DNA of 64,000 nt from Mesocentrotus franciscanus (GCA_037976565.1 CP137682.1:29806782-29870781), one strand, 5' to 3'. Positions 1 through 13,469 are shown, counted from the stretch's first letter. A program made the numbers and translations. The notes: generated from the letters alone by a model not told the origin.

Positions 1-430
1 TATCGTGTTTCTTACTTTAGTTAGGTAAGAATTGAGGTCTTAATTTAGTTAGCAACCAATTTCTTCATTGCATTATCAATAATATGTTTTTATTTTAAAA
101 ATATCTGCAAATTTGTAAAGTAATGACAATAAGCAACTCAAAATGTTTCAGACTGATGTGTGGGTTTGTGGGGGAGACCGTTAGCTTGGCCAAAACCGGA
201 ACTACATGGCCTACTTTCGTCTTTTGATCTCTCTGATGACCAATTTATAATCAAGTTTTTGCATGTTTCATGATTAAATCCACGTTTGGCGAGGTAATTT
301 TGAAACATGTATGGCCAAACATACTGTTCAATATACCAGTAGAAAGTAGACAAAGTTTCAGAGAAAGAAAAGCTGATTAAAAGCCTCAAAATAAGGCATT
401 CTTGGCTCCTTTCTTTGACCATAAACTGGT

Positions 431-1480
431 GATTCTCAGGCCACCAGACCGGGCATACAAAAGGGGGAACGTTTACGATGAAGACAGCTGACCATGAAGT
501 TGTGTGGTACAAGAAATACATATAGAATGACCCCCTTTATTTTTTGAAATACTTTGTTGTTAACATTGAAAGTTGATGTACAGGCAGAGAAGAAATGTAC
601 AATACATGAAATGAATTTTCGGATGAAGGTTGTGTCCACGAAGGTGACAAAATAAGCCCCAAGTTGCTCATTACTGCCCCTAGTTCCACTCAGTTCAGCC
701 ATAGACTTGTCAATCCCAGGCCGCCAGACCAGGCGTACAGAAGGGTTACGTTTACGAGTAGGACAGCTGTGACTACTCTACTAGATTACATTTAGAATGA
801 CCCCTTTATTTTTGAAATACTTTGTTGTTAACATTGAAATTTGATATACAGGTAGAGAAGGAATGTACAATACATGAAATGAATTTTCGGATGAAGGTTG
901 TGTCCACGAAGTGACAAAATAAGCCCCAAGTTGCTCATTAATGCCCTTAGTTCAACTCAGTTCAGCCATAGACTTGTCAATCCCAGGCCGCCAGACCAGG
1001 CGTACAGAAGGGTTACGTTTACGAGTAGGACAGCTGTGACTACTCTACTAGATTACATTTAGAATGACCCCTTTATTTTTGAAATACTTTGTTGTTAACA
1101 TTGAAATTTGATATACAGGTAGAGAAGGAATGTACAATACATGAAATGAATTTTCGGATGAAGGTTGTGTCCACGAAAGTGACAAAATAAGCCCCAAGTT
1201 GCTCATTAATGCCCTTAGTTCAACTCAGTTCAGCCAGAGACTTGTCAATCCCAGGCCGCCAGACCAGGCTCACAGAAAGGTTACGTTTACGAGTAGGACA
1301 GCTGTGACTACTCTATTAGAATATATATAGAATGACCCCTTTATATTTTGAAATACTTTGTTGTTAACATTGAAATTTGATATACAAGTAGAGAAGGAAT
1401 GTACAATACAGGAAAAGGAAGTTTCGGACGAAGGTTCTGTCCAAGAAAGTGACAAAATAACCTATAAGTTGTCAAGGACT
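431..1480. repeat. Tandem repeat, about 268-bp period, about 4 units
   Basis: Units share the start CAATCCCAGGCCGCCAGACC (711, 978, 1246; a degenerate one near 435), giving periods of 267 and 268 bp. Each contains CTTTGTTGTTAACATTGAAA and a TGCTCATTA motif. Central units are over 95% alike by eye; the outer ones are more diverged. ORFs over this stretch are repeat translations. Confidence 0.9.
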
Positions 1481-1484
1481 GTCG

Positions 1485-3254
1485 ATGATACCACAGTTTC
1501 AGTAAACATTGTCCATTTTAGATTCACCCCTTAATGTTTTAATTTCTCATTTGTTGGCATATACACTTCACATATAGAATGTAAAGACGTTAACGTTAAT
1601 AAAAATAGCTTTCCTGACCTATAATATGCGGAAAACAAATCGAATAAGCCTGTGATTGCTGCGTTATTGTGCGTAAACTGACTGTCCATGATACGGTTAG
1701 TGTCAGTAAGCATCGATATCTTTTAAATTCACCCCCTCTTATTTTGTTAATTTCTCATTTGTTGGCATTGACACTTTAAATATAAAATGTAAAGACATGA
1801 ATGATATTAAAAATAGCATTCCTGACCTATAATATGCATGGAACAATATCAAATAAGCCTCTGATTGCTGCGTTATTGTGCGTAAACTGAGTATCCATGA
1901 CACCGTTAGTGTCAGTATAAGCATGACATGTTGTAGATTCACCCCCAACTCATTTTGTTAATTTCTCATTTTTGGGCATTGACACTTTCATATAGGAATG
2001 TAAAGACATGAATGATATTAAAAATAGCATTCCTGACCTATAATATGCATGGAGCGATATCAAAATAAACCTCTGATTGCTGCGTTATTGTGCGTAAACT
2101 GACTGTCCATGATACGTTAGTGTCAGTAAGCATCGACATTTGTAGATTCACCCCCTCATTTTGTTAATTTCTCATTTGTTGGCATTGACACTTCACATAT
2201 AGAATGTAAAGACATGAATTATATTAAAATAGCATTCCTGACCTATAATATGCATGGAACAATATCAAATAAGCCTCTGATTGCTGCGTTATTGTGCGTA
2301 AACTGACAAGCATGACATGTTTTAGATTCACCCCCTTCTCCTTATTCTTTTGATTTGTCATTTATTGGCTTTGACACTTCACATATAGAATGTAAAGACA
2401 TCAATGATATTAAAAATAGCATCCCTGACCTATAATATGCAAGGAACAATATCAAATAAACCTCTGATTGCTGCGTTATTGTGCGTATAAACTGACTCCC
2501 CATGATTCCGTTAGTGTCAGTAAGCATCGACATGTTTTAGATTCACGCCCCCTCTTAATTTTTAATTTCTCATTTGTTGGCATATACAATTCACATATAG
2601 AATGTAAAGACATTAACATTAACAAAAAATAGCATTCCTGACCTATAATATGCATGAAACAATATCAAATAAACCTCTGATTATTGCGTTATTGTGCGTA
2701 AACTGACTCTCATGATACCGTTAGTGTCAGTAAGCATCAAATGTTTTAGATCCTCCCCCCCTTTATTATCCCTTTGCCGATGAAGTCGGAGGGGATAAAA
2801 TAACGCTGCTGTTCGTCCTTCTGTCCGTCCGTCCGTCCTCCCGTATTTCCGTAACAAATCTGGTTTCCAATAACTGTAGTAATGTTTCAGGGATTTTAAT
2901 GATATTTGATATGAAGGTAAGAGTATCAAAACACACTGCGTAAGTTCGATTTCGGAGTATGTAGGTCAAAGGTCATATAGCTCATTAAATATGCGAATCT
3001 GGTTTCCCCGATAACTTTAGTAATGTTTAAAGGATTTTAATGAAATTCATTATGAGCGTTCATGGTATCAAAACACAGCGTAAGTTCGATTTCTGAATTT
3101 GCATGTAGGTCATAGTCAGTAGGCATCGACATGTTTAGATTCACCCCCTCTTCTTAATTTTTAATTTCTCATTTGTTGGCATTGACAATTGACATATAGA
3201 ATTTTAAAACATTAACGCTAATAAAAATAAGCTTTCCTGACCTATAATATGAAC
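1485..3254. repeat. Tandem repeat, about 205-bp period, 6+ units, running into the gap
   Basis: Units are marked by GATTGCTGCGTTATTGTGCG at 1654, 1863, 2075, 2279 and 2466, with a variant at 2679. Each also carries TTTCTCATTTGTTGGCAT and CCTGACCTATAATATGC. A different repeat interrupts the array at about 2755-3110. The array resumes and is cut by the N gap, so true copy number is unknown. Confidence 0.9.
2755..3110. repeat. Insertion within the 205-bp array (GTCC microsatellite and two related sub-units)
   Basis: Contains a short (GTCC)n run at 2822-2840 and two related stretches of about 140 bp, each with AATCTGGTTTCC, AATGTTT and AAGTTCGATTTC (about 2856-2985 and 2994-3115). This is a different dispersed repeat from the host array. 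Confidence 0.6.
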
Positions 3255-3754
3255 NNNNNNNNNNNNNNNNNNNNNNNNNNNNNNNNNNNNNNNNNNNNNN
3301 NNNNNNNNNNNNNNNNNNNNNNNNNNNNNNNNNNNNNNNNNNNNNNNNNNNNNNNNNNNNNNNNNNNNNNNNNNNNNNNNNNNNNNNNNNNNNNNNNNNN
3401 NNNNNNNNNNNNNNNNNNNNNNNNNNNNNNNNNNNNNNNNNNNNNNNNNNNNNNNNNNNNNNNNNNNNNNNNNNNNNNNNNNNNNNNNNNNNNNNNNNNN
3501 NNNNNNNNNNNNNNNNNNNNNNNNNNNNNNNNNNNNNNNNNNNNNNNNNNNNNNNNNNNNNNNNNNNNNNNNNNNNNNNNNNNNNNNNNNNNNNNNNNNN
3601 NNNNNNNNNNNNNNNNNNNNNNNNNNNNNNNNNNNNNNNNNNNNNNNNNNNNNNNNNNNNNNNNNNNNNNNNNNNNNNNNNNNNNNNNNNNNNNNNNNNN
3701 NNNNNNNNNNNNNNNNNNNNNNNNNNNNNNNNNNNNNNNNNNNNNNNNNNNNNN
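3255..3754. other. Assembly gap (500 N)
   Basis: Exactly 500 unspecified bases. It follows directly on a tandem array, the likely reason assembly failed. The ORFs running through it are artefacts. Confidence 1.
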
Positions 3755-4234
3755 AAAATTAAACATTTTATTATATTTTTTTTTTATTGATTCATTTTAT
3801 TTTTGCTACGCCCTCTATGATTAATTTACTCTTCTAACCATGTATTTTTGTCAAAGGACCATATAATTTGTTTTAATTTAGTTTTTAAAGTCAACGTGTC
3901 TTATCTGCTCCGTCTTATATTCCATTTATTAGTATAGGTAACGCCAGCGAGACAGAATAGACATCCAATCCTCATATTTTTTTATGGATTTACTCTTTTA
4001 TTTTAAAAGATTTTATATTGATGTATAGTTTATTTTGCGGAAAGTTTTCCCTAAAGTGCAAACACTAAAATTATTTGTTTTGAAAACCTATGATATAATG
4101 TATTGGGGCAGGGCTCCCCGCTCGGAGTGTCTTGTGATACTTTTTGATTTCACTCCTTAATGGCTCATCTTTGAATTTTCTTTTGTAACTATGCGGGTAT
4201 TATTTATTATTTGTCAGTGCTTTCATGGACCCTA

Positions 4235-4440
4235 AACAAGCGCGTAGCTAGGATTTTTATTTTAGGGGGTCGATCACTTACAGAGCGCAATGCGCGCTCC
4301 TATAAGTGCAGGGGAAGTTTTCCTCCCGCGCGAAGCGCTGAAGCTTTGACGTTTCATTAAATTATTAGAGAAACTGAAGACGATTGGTTGTACCGTTCTC
4401 TACTCTTAATCCTTGTCTGAATTTTCAAAAATAATGTTTG
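4235..4440 (+). repeat. Dispersed repeat (GCGAAGCGC family), single unit
   Basis: AGCGCGTAGC start, CAGAGCGCAATGCGCGCTCC, then GAAGCTTTGACGTTTCATTA and GTACCGTTCTC. The same family is at 14045-14545 in multi-unit form. No coding sequence seen. Confidence 0.8.
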
Positions 4441-4447
4441 ATTCATT

Positions 4448-4780
4448 GTTATGCCGTGGCGTAATGAGCAAAAACTTTTTTTTGGGGGCAGAAAAATTCG
4501 CATCACCATCCGACTCTTACATGTTACATGCCTGCAGGCCCCGCGGAACGCTTTTCAAAGTGGGAGGGGAGGGGCTAAAGTATTTACGATCAGGTAGAGT
4601 GGAGCGTAAATTGGCTTGGGGTCCAGGGGCATTACGGTCAGATGAGCATTAAAGCTAGGATTAAGGCATTTAATAACGGTCGGATGAGCATCCAGGGGCC
4701 CGCCTTAGGGCCCTTGATGGGGTCCAGGGTGCAGCACGGGGTGATACAAGATTTCGATTTTTTTTTTGGGGGGGTGGGCG
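4448..4780 (+). repeat. Dispersed repeat (GTGGCGTAATGAGC family), copy 1
   Basis: Shares GTGGCGTA, TGAGCAAAA, a T-run plus GGGGGCAG, GCTAAAGTATTTACGATCAG and TACGGTCAGATGAGCAT with copies at 33622-34160 and 34515-34615. The ORF here (79 codons) is a repeat translation. Confidence 0.8.
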
Positions 4781-6045
4781 CTGGGCTGGGCTGGTGGCTA
4801 TAGAATTCAAAGCTCATTTCACAACTACATTTTTAAATAAAGGATAATATATGATGCATATCTGTTGTTTCTTTATTAATATTTTTATCACAGTCTTTGT
4901 CATCTCTTTTCTCTCTCTCTCTCTCTCTTTTGGCCGGCGTTTTGTCGCCCCCTGGCCCTAACACCGTCCATCTGGATAGGGGGCGAAAAACTGAGCGTGA
5001 CAGACGGTACAAGCAATGTGCAGGCATTGAGATAATGACATAATACAAATATTAATAAACAACAACATTTAAAGCATCAAATATCTTTCTCTGGTGTGAA
5101 ATGGTCACTTATCATGATAATTAAAGTTTTTGGGCAAGAGAAGTTTAATCTTTAATCTTCGATCAAAGCATTGGAAATATAAAACGATACTGATTATGTT
5201 CATGATATCAAATTCCAAAAAGTACGTTGCAGAACAAGCCATCAGAAAGCATAAAGTCTGCAAAATTGTATTTGAAGTCATTTGTATATATACAACTGAA
5301 AAACAAATACAAGTACCTACAAAAGCGTGACGGAAGGGATACAATTTTGTTTTACCTTTGACCTGCTATGAAATGTTATATATTTGTGCATTTACATAGA
5401 CAAGACAGATATTATGGACTACACATGTCTTTTTACCATAAATATGTTGTTTAATTTATGGCTTTAAAAGGAATTTGAGTAAAAATATCGAGAAATTATA
5501 GACGAAACAATTTCATAGAATTAGTCACATTTATATAGTTTTTCAACAGATTTGAAATTGGCGATTGTTAACTTGATATAATGTCTGCGCCTTTCGTCTC
5601 ACAAAAAAGAAGAGCTTTTGTCAGTAATCTACCCATTTTTTCTAACCTTGTACTGATACTTACTAAAAATAAGTATAATTTGTAATAATTATTGCTTTGC
5701 TGGGGCAAAATTTAAAAAGAATATTTGACCAGAGAAAACAAGAGGGAGGGGGACACGTAAATTTGTGTAGTGAAGGTATACGGGTACTTTGATTTTGCCA
5801 GCGGTGAGGGGACCCTCTCAGATCCTTAACCGAACCACTGTAAATATACCGCTTACATTGTTATTTACCAAATGAATGATTAACAATTTCGATAAATTGG
5901 TCGTTGATGATTCGGAGTCCTGCTCTAAGCTTAATGCATTATACATGTATTACATAATTTCGGTTGTAGAAATGGATACAATGTACTTGAACAAAATATA
6001 CATTATACCTTATTATTTTATACTACTGATAAGAAGAAGCAGCAG
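4781..6045. other. Non-coding stretch, no gene recognised
   Basis: Holds a short (CT)n run at 4907-4929 and otherwise AT-rich unique-looking DNA. Short ORFs lack domain character or splice support. Confidence 0.6.
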
Positions 6046-6049
6046 CTGT

Positions 6050-6425
6050 ATGGAAGTACTAGTTATAGTAGTAGTAGGTGTAGTAGTAGTAGTAGTAGTA
6101 GTAGGAATGAGATAGTAATTAGCATTATTATTGTTATTATTATATATAGTAGTAGTAGACTAGTAGTAGTATCAGTAGTAGATCAGTAGTAGTAGTATTG
6201 TAGTAGTAGCAGTAGTAGTAGTAGTAGTAGTAGCAGAGTAGCAAAGTAGTAGTAGTAGTAGTGCAGTAGTAGTAGTAGTGTAGCAGTAGCAGTAGCATGA
6301 GTAGTAGCAGTATAGTAGTAGCAGTAGCTAGCAGTAGCAGTAGTATAGCAATTAGTAGTAGTAAAGTAGCATACATGGTGTAGTAGTACTGCAGAGTAGT
6401 AGTAGTAGTAGTAGCATTAGTAGTA
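6050..6425. repeat. (TAG)n microsatellite, imperfect
   Basis: About 375 bp of TAG/AGT/GCAG triplets with small interruptions, responsible for the Tyr/Leu/Thr-rich minus-strand ORFs. Confidence 0.95.
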
Positions 6426-6429
6426 ATAC

Positions 6430-9260
6430 AGGCAAAGTATTACTAATAGCATCTTTAGCAACAAGACACGTATCGCATCCCGCTTTATCTACGTATCTAT
6501 ACCGGACCCCGTGCAATGCAATGATTGATATGGCGATCATGCCTTTGCCTTTCCCATGTTCTCCAACGCTGTGCAAGTGGGAAGATTTAGCAATAGTTGA
6601 TATTGAGCACCTGAAGAGATTAACGATATTTCAAAACAAGATGATGGCAACAATTTGTCAAACAGTGTGTGCCTAAATTATAGGATCTTTTAAAATGATT
6701 GTCTCTTTGAAAGGTATTTAGTTTTGCTGAGCAAAAAGATAGAATAACATTGAGCTGTTTTAGATGTAGGTCGCACTGTTTACCAATTAATAATAACAGA
6801 TTCAAAGAAGTTTTTAATGAAATTAGTATTGAATGCCCATGTTGTAGATATGCATGAGTCTGTGATGAATTCCATTACATTTTTTGTATGCCTTTTTTCA
6901 GAAAGGAAAGAGAGTTATATTTAGGTCGGCAATAAGTAACGCCCTTGCACATTACACATGTTTAATTTATTTTTATATTCCGGTATAAGACAGTTGAAGA
7001 AATTAGTACTCTTCTTAAGGATAATAATGTCATATTTTGCTGGTTTATACATGTAAATCTGAACAATCCAATCATATGTCACCCATAAAAAGAAATGTTA
7101 CAACTCGAAGTGGTAGGTTAATTAAGCAACCAACAATTCTTGATCTGTAGTACAGTCTTTCTTTAGGTAAAGTATAGTTTTGATGGTTTGTTTGTTCTTT
7201 TGTTTATTATTATTTTTTTGTTTTTTTAGTAGTATATTTTTTGTTTGTTTGTTTATTATTATAGTCCATTATGTTTTTGTTGTCCTATACAATTGCTATC
7301 TTGTTAGTCTGTGGTAATCTTGTAAGTAATCATCTCACTTAGCAAGCAAAATGAAACTATAATTTCTTATATAGTTAGACAATATGTTTTTGTTTTTCTT
7401 CTTTTCTCTCCGTGTTTGTATTATATTGGCATGTGGTTTCCACTTTTCGTAGTGCAGTTATGTATAATATTGTAGTGTTTAGCATATAGCTAGGTTTAGA
7501 TCAGTCTTATTTATCGTTATATTTTTTGAGTTGTTTTGTTGTATTCTCAGCTTTTGTATTATTAAGCTATGTTTCATTTTTATTATGGCATTATTCATAA
7601 ATAAATATTTCATCATACCTCAGTGGGTCGAATGATTGTCAACAATTTTATTCTATTCTATATCTCCAATTTTAAGTATCTCCCAAATATCAGAAGCATA
7701 ACTTTAATTTCATTCTAGTTCGTGGATGATTCTCTACTTTGTTTTGCAAAAATATATACAACAGGGTGTTAAATAACTACCTCGATATCTATAAAGGTAC
7801 ATAATTGTAACGACACCGGACAGGTGTTTGAACAACAGCGATACATAATTAAAATGATGTTATTCCAAATTCCATCACTTTCTATAATTTCATTGTTAGT
7901 GTTTCTTTAACACTCATTTTTGGTATGGAAATGCAGTGAATGGAAACCAGTTGAATTCCAATTTCCATGCCGGTGTTGAATTAGCATTTTTGAGGTGTCT
8001 TCGAAGACTCTGAGTTGATGTTTGGTTGTATACGTGCGATGTTTGAAACATCAGGGGCCCTCTGTCAAATTGTCAAATGATAATTGAACAAAGATTTCAT
8101 TTTAAGATCTCCAGTAAACCATGATACTGTAATACTAATGAAACGAATATACATTGTAAGCATCTTCTCCATTTTATGTATTAGCCCCAATCAAGCGATG
8201 ATAGCCTTGCAATGAGAATACACGCTCACGCCATAGTAGGTCCATGCTTATACAATAGTGTACCTTAATGTACTCCTAAAGAGTCCTGTGACACATAATA
8301 TGCCATGTCCCAAGTCTCAACATGGATCTATTATAGGTCTGAACTCTGAACAGGAATGTGGCAGGGGTCAATCCCTGACCCCGATGGACATGGCTCGTGT
8401 CTGAACATTGTATATGCACTGTATACCCACATGCTTGGGAATGCCCACACACTCTGCAAATTAATAAATTCATTGAACAACTCAATATCAATTGTGAGCA
8501 TATTGGAGGCAATATACTGAAGATATTGTTTCTGTTAATTTTGTTCTGTGATATAATCATAAAATACAAAATAGAGCATGAGTTGACCTTGTTCAGAGTA
8601 TGACTATGCAAATTTAAATTGGGTTTCGAAGCCAATAAGGACATTCGGAGACATATCTACCAAATCATTTTAATCCTTTAACTTGTACTTGGAATTCTGC
8701 ACGTATTTCAGCGAAAGCAATGTTCATATACATGTAGATTCAAGATTCATGTTTCTCAAGATTAATTACGTAGGCTTATATGAAATAGATAATCAACATA
8801 ACTATTTGTAATAGGTCAGTTTGATTCGAATCCATCTTTTATTTTATTTTTAAAATTTAGGAGTCATGTATTATTTTTCCCTTTGTTGGCAGAAATCTAT
8901 GTTATTCCCATTAGTCTAGAATTCAGAAGAAGAAAACAAAAGTTTGATATTGAAAACATTGTTTGTGATAGTATTTATATTTTGCATTCTCGAAAACGAA
9001 ATAGTTTTGCATACGGTAGCTGCTCAGGCACTATAATAGACGCTTGCTTCTAAACATAATACATGTACATGTATATCTGTTAAAAGTTTCAAATTAGAGA
9101 CTGTGCCTGCAGACTCGCCCACGTAAGTTACCGGAAGGACTCTGTTTCAAAAGTTTCGCGGGGTTTTATCGGACTTGGCGCGCCGTATATCTTCCCAGCA
9201 TTGAATCTTCTGAATCTTCTGAAATTGAAGTCAGCAGGGCGGTATTCCGCATGTCGCTAA
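6430..9260. other. Non-coding stretch, no gene recognised
   Basis: AT-rich DNA with T-rich runs (7190-7260). ORFs at 8276-8644 (minus) and 8397-8603 (plus) overlap and have no recognisable domain. A minus-strand open segment at 9166-9351 ends in a stop but has no family match I can name. Confidence 0.5.
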
Positions 9261-9274
9261 CTTGTATGGCTGGT

Positions 9275-9432
9275 GCTTTAGCCCCAAATATTGCCAATAG
9301 GAACATACTTATGTGGAATATGACTACTGATTTCAATGACTGGTTTATCATTGTGCTTTAGCCCCCGAATATTGCCAATAGGAAAATAATTATGTGGAAT
9401 ATGACTACTGATTTCAATGACTGGCTTATCAG
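9275..9432. repeat. Tandem duplication, about 80-bp unit, two copies
   Basis: Two adjacent copies starting GCTTTAGCCCC, sharing ATATTGCCAATAGGAA and TATGACTACTGATTTCAATG. They differ at a handful of positions. Confidence 0.85.
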
Positions 9433-10268
9433 TCCTTTATGTTGGATGCATGTTTGGTGCTACAGTATTCATGGTATCCATTCCTGATTGATGCTGAGAA
9501 ACCTGAGATGAACCACAGCATCACTCGAGTGTCATCAGCTGTATGTGCAGGTACAACTTTTTTTTCTTCATTTCCATTGATACAGAATATATTGCGATAG
9601 TCTCAAACAAAGTGATTATTGCCAAGGCTGTTTTGTATTTATATACGCCCATCGAGACAATGGGAAAGGCATTAACTAGAGTATTTTTTCCAAACGATAT
9701 TTAGTATTGAAGATTGTGCATTTCTCAAGTGAAAAGCGATGAAACCCATGTTTAATAAATGTGTCTCAGCCAAAATCGTAACAATTATCCTTTAAATGCG
9801 TAATCCTTCATCGCCGTAAAACTTACAAGTAACCATGGAGCTATGATGTAACCTCAATGTGGGAAACTTCATCGAGTGACGGGCTAACAAATAGAAGGGA
9901 TTTTTAGAAGGTCGTAACTCGCGTCATTTGAGGACAGAAGAAACACAGTACTGACATGCATATCATTTATTTTTCCTGTCATTCCTTTCCTCCCTCTTCT
10001 TTGTAATTTTTACATAAAAAAGGTCATATCATTCTAAAATCGATTACCATAACAACGAGTATACCTATTAGACTGGGCTTGCGCTTGTAATATTATCTGT
10101 TTGGGAGGATGGGCAGAGACAATTGTTCATCATTACCTAGTCCTTCGTTTATGACTTTGTCCTCTGGATGCTTCTCGACTGTCAGAAATGGCTTTCAAGC
10201 CTCCTCCTTTAAACAATAGGCCTATATAGTATATATTACATATCTAAGTTCATAGGCCCTTCATATAT

Positions 10269-10664
10269 TAAAGGTAAAGACCAGTTTTGGAAACGCCCTC
10301 TCTCAAAAAATGAAATGGAAGCTCTCATTACCAATCATGTGAAAGAATATGTTTTTACTAATACGTGATGATACAAAGTTTGCCGGGAAACCGCCTACTA
10401 ATTGATATATTTGGTAAATTATTATATCTATTGGGACCAAATAGATATCGCGCACGTGGTCGCGTAGTCCCATAATGCCATCTTTCTGTGTACAGTGATT
10501 GTAACTCTACCAAGACCGGGCCAAATTTCTTATCATTTTGATGATTCCAGAACCTTGCAGTACACACCAATACTTATATGCTAGATGATCAACCTTTTCT
10601 GATCAATTTCACAACGTTTCTTTCACAATGCAATCGCATGACCATAACTGGTCTTTATCTTTAA
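10269..10664 (+). mobile_element. MITE, about 395 bp, TTAAAG terminal repeats, copy 1
   Basis: Ends are TTAAAGGTAAAGACCAGTTT on the left and AACTGGTCTTTATCTTTAA on the right, i.e. terminal inverted repeats of about 20 bp with TTAA at both tips. No transposase. The 70-codon minus ORF is part of the element. A full copy lies inverted at 12112-12504 and a partial one at 12667-12870. Confidence 0.8.
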
Positions 10665-12111
10665 GGGTTGTTCTGGTCTATTTCGTTGGAGAGAATTAAA
10701 TGACACTTTCCCTTTTCACGGATTATGAATCTTCTTTCTTAACAACTAACATCATAAACAAACAGACGCGTTTGAGGGTATCGTCACCACATCTTCTCCT
10801 ACATGATCATTAGTATTACAAGTCATGTACGAAGTACATGGGAGCATACTACTACTAGCCAGTGGTCAGTGAGAGAGAGAGAGAGAGAGTGCAGGAAAGG
10901 AATGGAATGTGGATGTCTGGGACATGAAATGAGAGAAGGGGCATGGTGATATTGGGGATTATGCAGGCTAGACATGAGAGGGGAATGAAATGCATGGATG
11001 AATTAAAGGGAAAGATAAAATCGTAGATGTACAACTTTCTTAATATACTACATCTTTCGAAAGAGTGGGATCCCAGTAGCCCATTGCATCACTCTGATGT
11101 AAACTTTTCGTGTAAGTATGCAGGCCTAAAACTTGTATTGTGTATCAGGGAAATTATTCTAGTTACAGTTCCCTGTTTGTATTTAACACGAGTATGATTA
11201 TGCTTTGAACATTTTATGCCTTCGCGATCATCAGATTGGACCTTGGAGTAGTGAGGATTGTTATAATTATGTCCATCAATGGTGAGATTGAAGGTAGTTT
11301 ACATTTTTGTTGGATAAAGACAAATATAAAAACTGTCACATGTAATCTTTACTGATATAACGTTTATATTCATGTTCTTTAATTAAAACACCAACTACAA
11401 TATGACGGGATAGAAATCAGCCATTTCTTGTTATTATTATTGTTGTTTTTGTGTCGTTTAGTTTCTTTGGTGTGTTCATGAGTATAAACATGTACGCCTG
11501 TTACTTAATTAATATATAAAACAATTTCTTTATTTTCATTCCTCATTCTTTATAACTATTTTGAGTTTTGATTTAAAAATCCTGGCATCATTTTAAATCC
11601 ATGAGGCTAGCAGTTTAGTAATGAGGTGAAAACCCCTCGTTTCTTTCTTTGATTTTTAATTTTAAAAAATAATAACATTAACATTAATTCAGAGAAAATA
11701 AACGAAACATATTAACATCTCATTTCAAAAATCCTGCCTTATTATTGTAATATTTTACTAATGACATTCTCAATCTAGAGAACATCTACACTCTACAGTT
11801 AAATTTGGGGAAAAACGGAGGAATGGTTTGCAAATGAGGGAGAAGAATGGAACTGTTTAATTGAATGATCAAAACAAGGTCCTACTAAAACCTGCTTAAA
11901 TACGGAGGTATATTTGAATCAAGACTAAGACATAATTTATGACTAGGGTTTATGAATTCGATGGAAAGAATGCACATTAAAAACATTTTGAAATATTTGA
12001 GGAAATTGTTTGGTATACAAACGTAAACCACTGTTGTTTATGTTCCTGTACATTTCATATGCTGACACCATGGGACTATATACCCCACGCAGAACTTATA
12101 CATATTACAAA
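10665..12111. other. Non-coding stretch, no gene recognised
   Basis: AT-rich DNA containing only a short (GA)n run at 10868-10890. Nothing else recognised. Confidence 0.6.
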
Positions 12112-12504
12112 TGTTAAAGATAAAGACCAGTTCTGGTCATGCGATTGCATTGTGAAAGAAACGTAGTGAAATCGATCAGAAAAGGTTGATCATCTAGCAT
12201 ATAAGTATTGATGTGTACTGTTCTGGAATCATCAAAATGATAAGAAATTTGGCCCAGTCTTGGTAAAGTTACAAGCACTGTACACAGAAAGATGTATATG
12301 GGACTACACGACCATGTGCGCGATATCTATTTGGTCCCAATAGATATAATAATTTACCAAATATATCAATTAGTAGGCGGTTTCCCGGCAAAATTTGTAT
12401 CATCACGTATTAGTCAAAACATATTCTTTCACATGATTGGTAATGAGAGCTTCCATTTCATTTTTTGAGAGGGGGGCATTTCCAAAACTAGACTTAACCT
12501 TTAA
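12112..12504 (-). mobile_element. MITE, same family, copy 2 (inverted)
   Basis: Begins TTAAAGATAAAGACCAGTTC and ends AGACTTAACCTTTAAAG. The interior is the reverse complement of the element at 10269-10664, with scattered differences. Confidence 0.8.
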
Positions 12505-12666
12505 AGAGAAGGTTGGGTTCTGGGAGGAGATGAAAAACAATTTGTGAGCATTATCATTGTATTATGCAAGTGTGGAAGAACATCAGAGAAAAAAATGTTC
12601 CCTAAAAAGCATGGCTCTTCAAATGCCTTAATATTCTAAATATGGCATGTAAGGGATGGATTTTTA

Positions 12667-12870
12667 TGCCATATGTTCGTGTAGTCCCATATTCATCTTT
12701 CTGTGTACAGTGCTTGTAACTTTACCAAGACTGGGCCAAATTTCTTATCATTTTGATGATTCCAGAACCTTGCAGTACACACCAATACTTATATGCTAGA
12801 TGATCAACCTTTTCTGATCGATTCCACAACGTTTCTTTCACAATGCAATCGCATGACCAGAACTCAACTT
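12667..12870 (+). mobile_element. MITE, same family, partial copy 3
   Basis: Matches the right half of copy 1, from GTGTAGTCCCAT to ATGACCAGAACT. It sits in opposite orientation to copy 2, so 12112-12310 and 12690-12870 form a large inverted repeat. Confidence 0.75.
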
Positions 12871-13312
12871 TATACGTATACGTAGTCTAACCAAGGATGT
12901 ATCTCCTTGTATTGTTCTAACGTACTTCTATTGTCCGATATGATGTCCTTATAGCTGGGTCGCGTGCCGCTCGTAAATTGTAAACACGCGTCCTCGCTCT
13001 GAATATATATCGGTCGCTCTCATGTGGTCAGCACTCGAGCGGTCGAAGTAATGTGACAGGAATGTCCGCGTAGCTACGAATTGATACTGCGTCGATAGTG
13101 GATTATAAAAAAGTCACCAATAAACAATGGAGATAATATTCCTGAATTAAGAAAATGAATTCGGATGTCCATGTTTACTTTGTAAAATTGTACGACGGGA
13201 CACACCAACATCGCTACCGAACGGAGTGTTTGAGAGATAGGCCTACACCTTGAATAGACATGTTATCATTTATTTTAACGGTGAAGTACTGTAACAGTAT
13301 GTTTCAGATAGA

Positions 13313-13366
13313 ATAAGAGAGAGAGAGAGAGGGGGCGGGGAGGGGGTGGAGAGAGAGAGAGGAGGG
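13313..13366. repeat. (GA)n-rich microsatellite
   Basis: GAGAGAGAGA runs broken by G-rich segments. Confidence 0.9.
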
Positions 13367-13469
13367 GGGCAAGGTGGTTAAGTGACTCGGAAATATAGAC
13401 TGAGACAGGCCCAAATTATGCGTAATATTTTATTATATGCTATCTTCGCCATTGCGGCTTGTCTATCAG

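Noticed and set aside
3242..3824. ORFs of 174 and 191 codons
   Set aside because: They run through the 500-N gap.
8276..8644. 122-codon minus ORF with several Cys and His, possibly a zinc finger
   Set aside because: Spacing fits no known finger, the opposite strand is also open, and no splice or codon signal supports it.
9166..9351. Minus-strand segment with TALLTSISEDSEDS and a stop, as a possible last MIB-like exon
   Set aside because: No RING or ankyrin character, overlaps an 80-bp tandem duplication, and phase with exon 14 cannot be shown.
10140..10205. Small minus-strand exon candidate (donor ACTAG|GTAATG)
   Set aside because: Too short and without family resemblance; it does not continue the ankyrin series.
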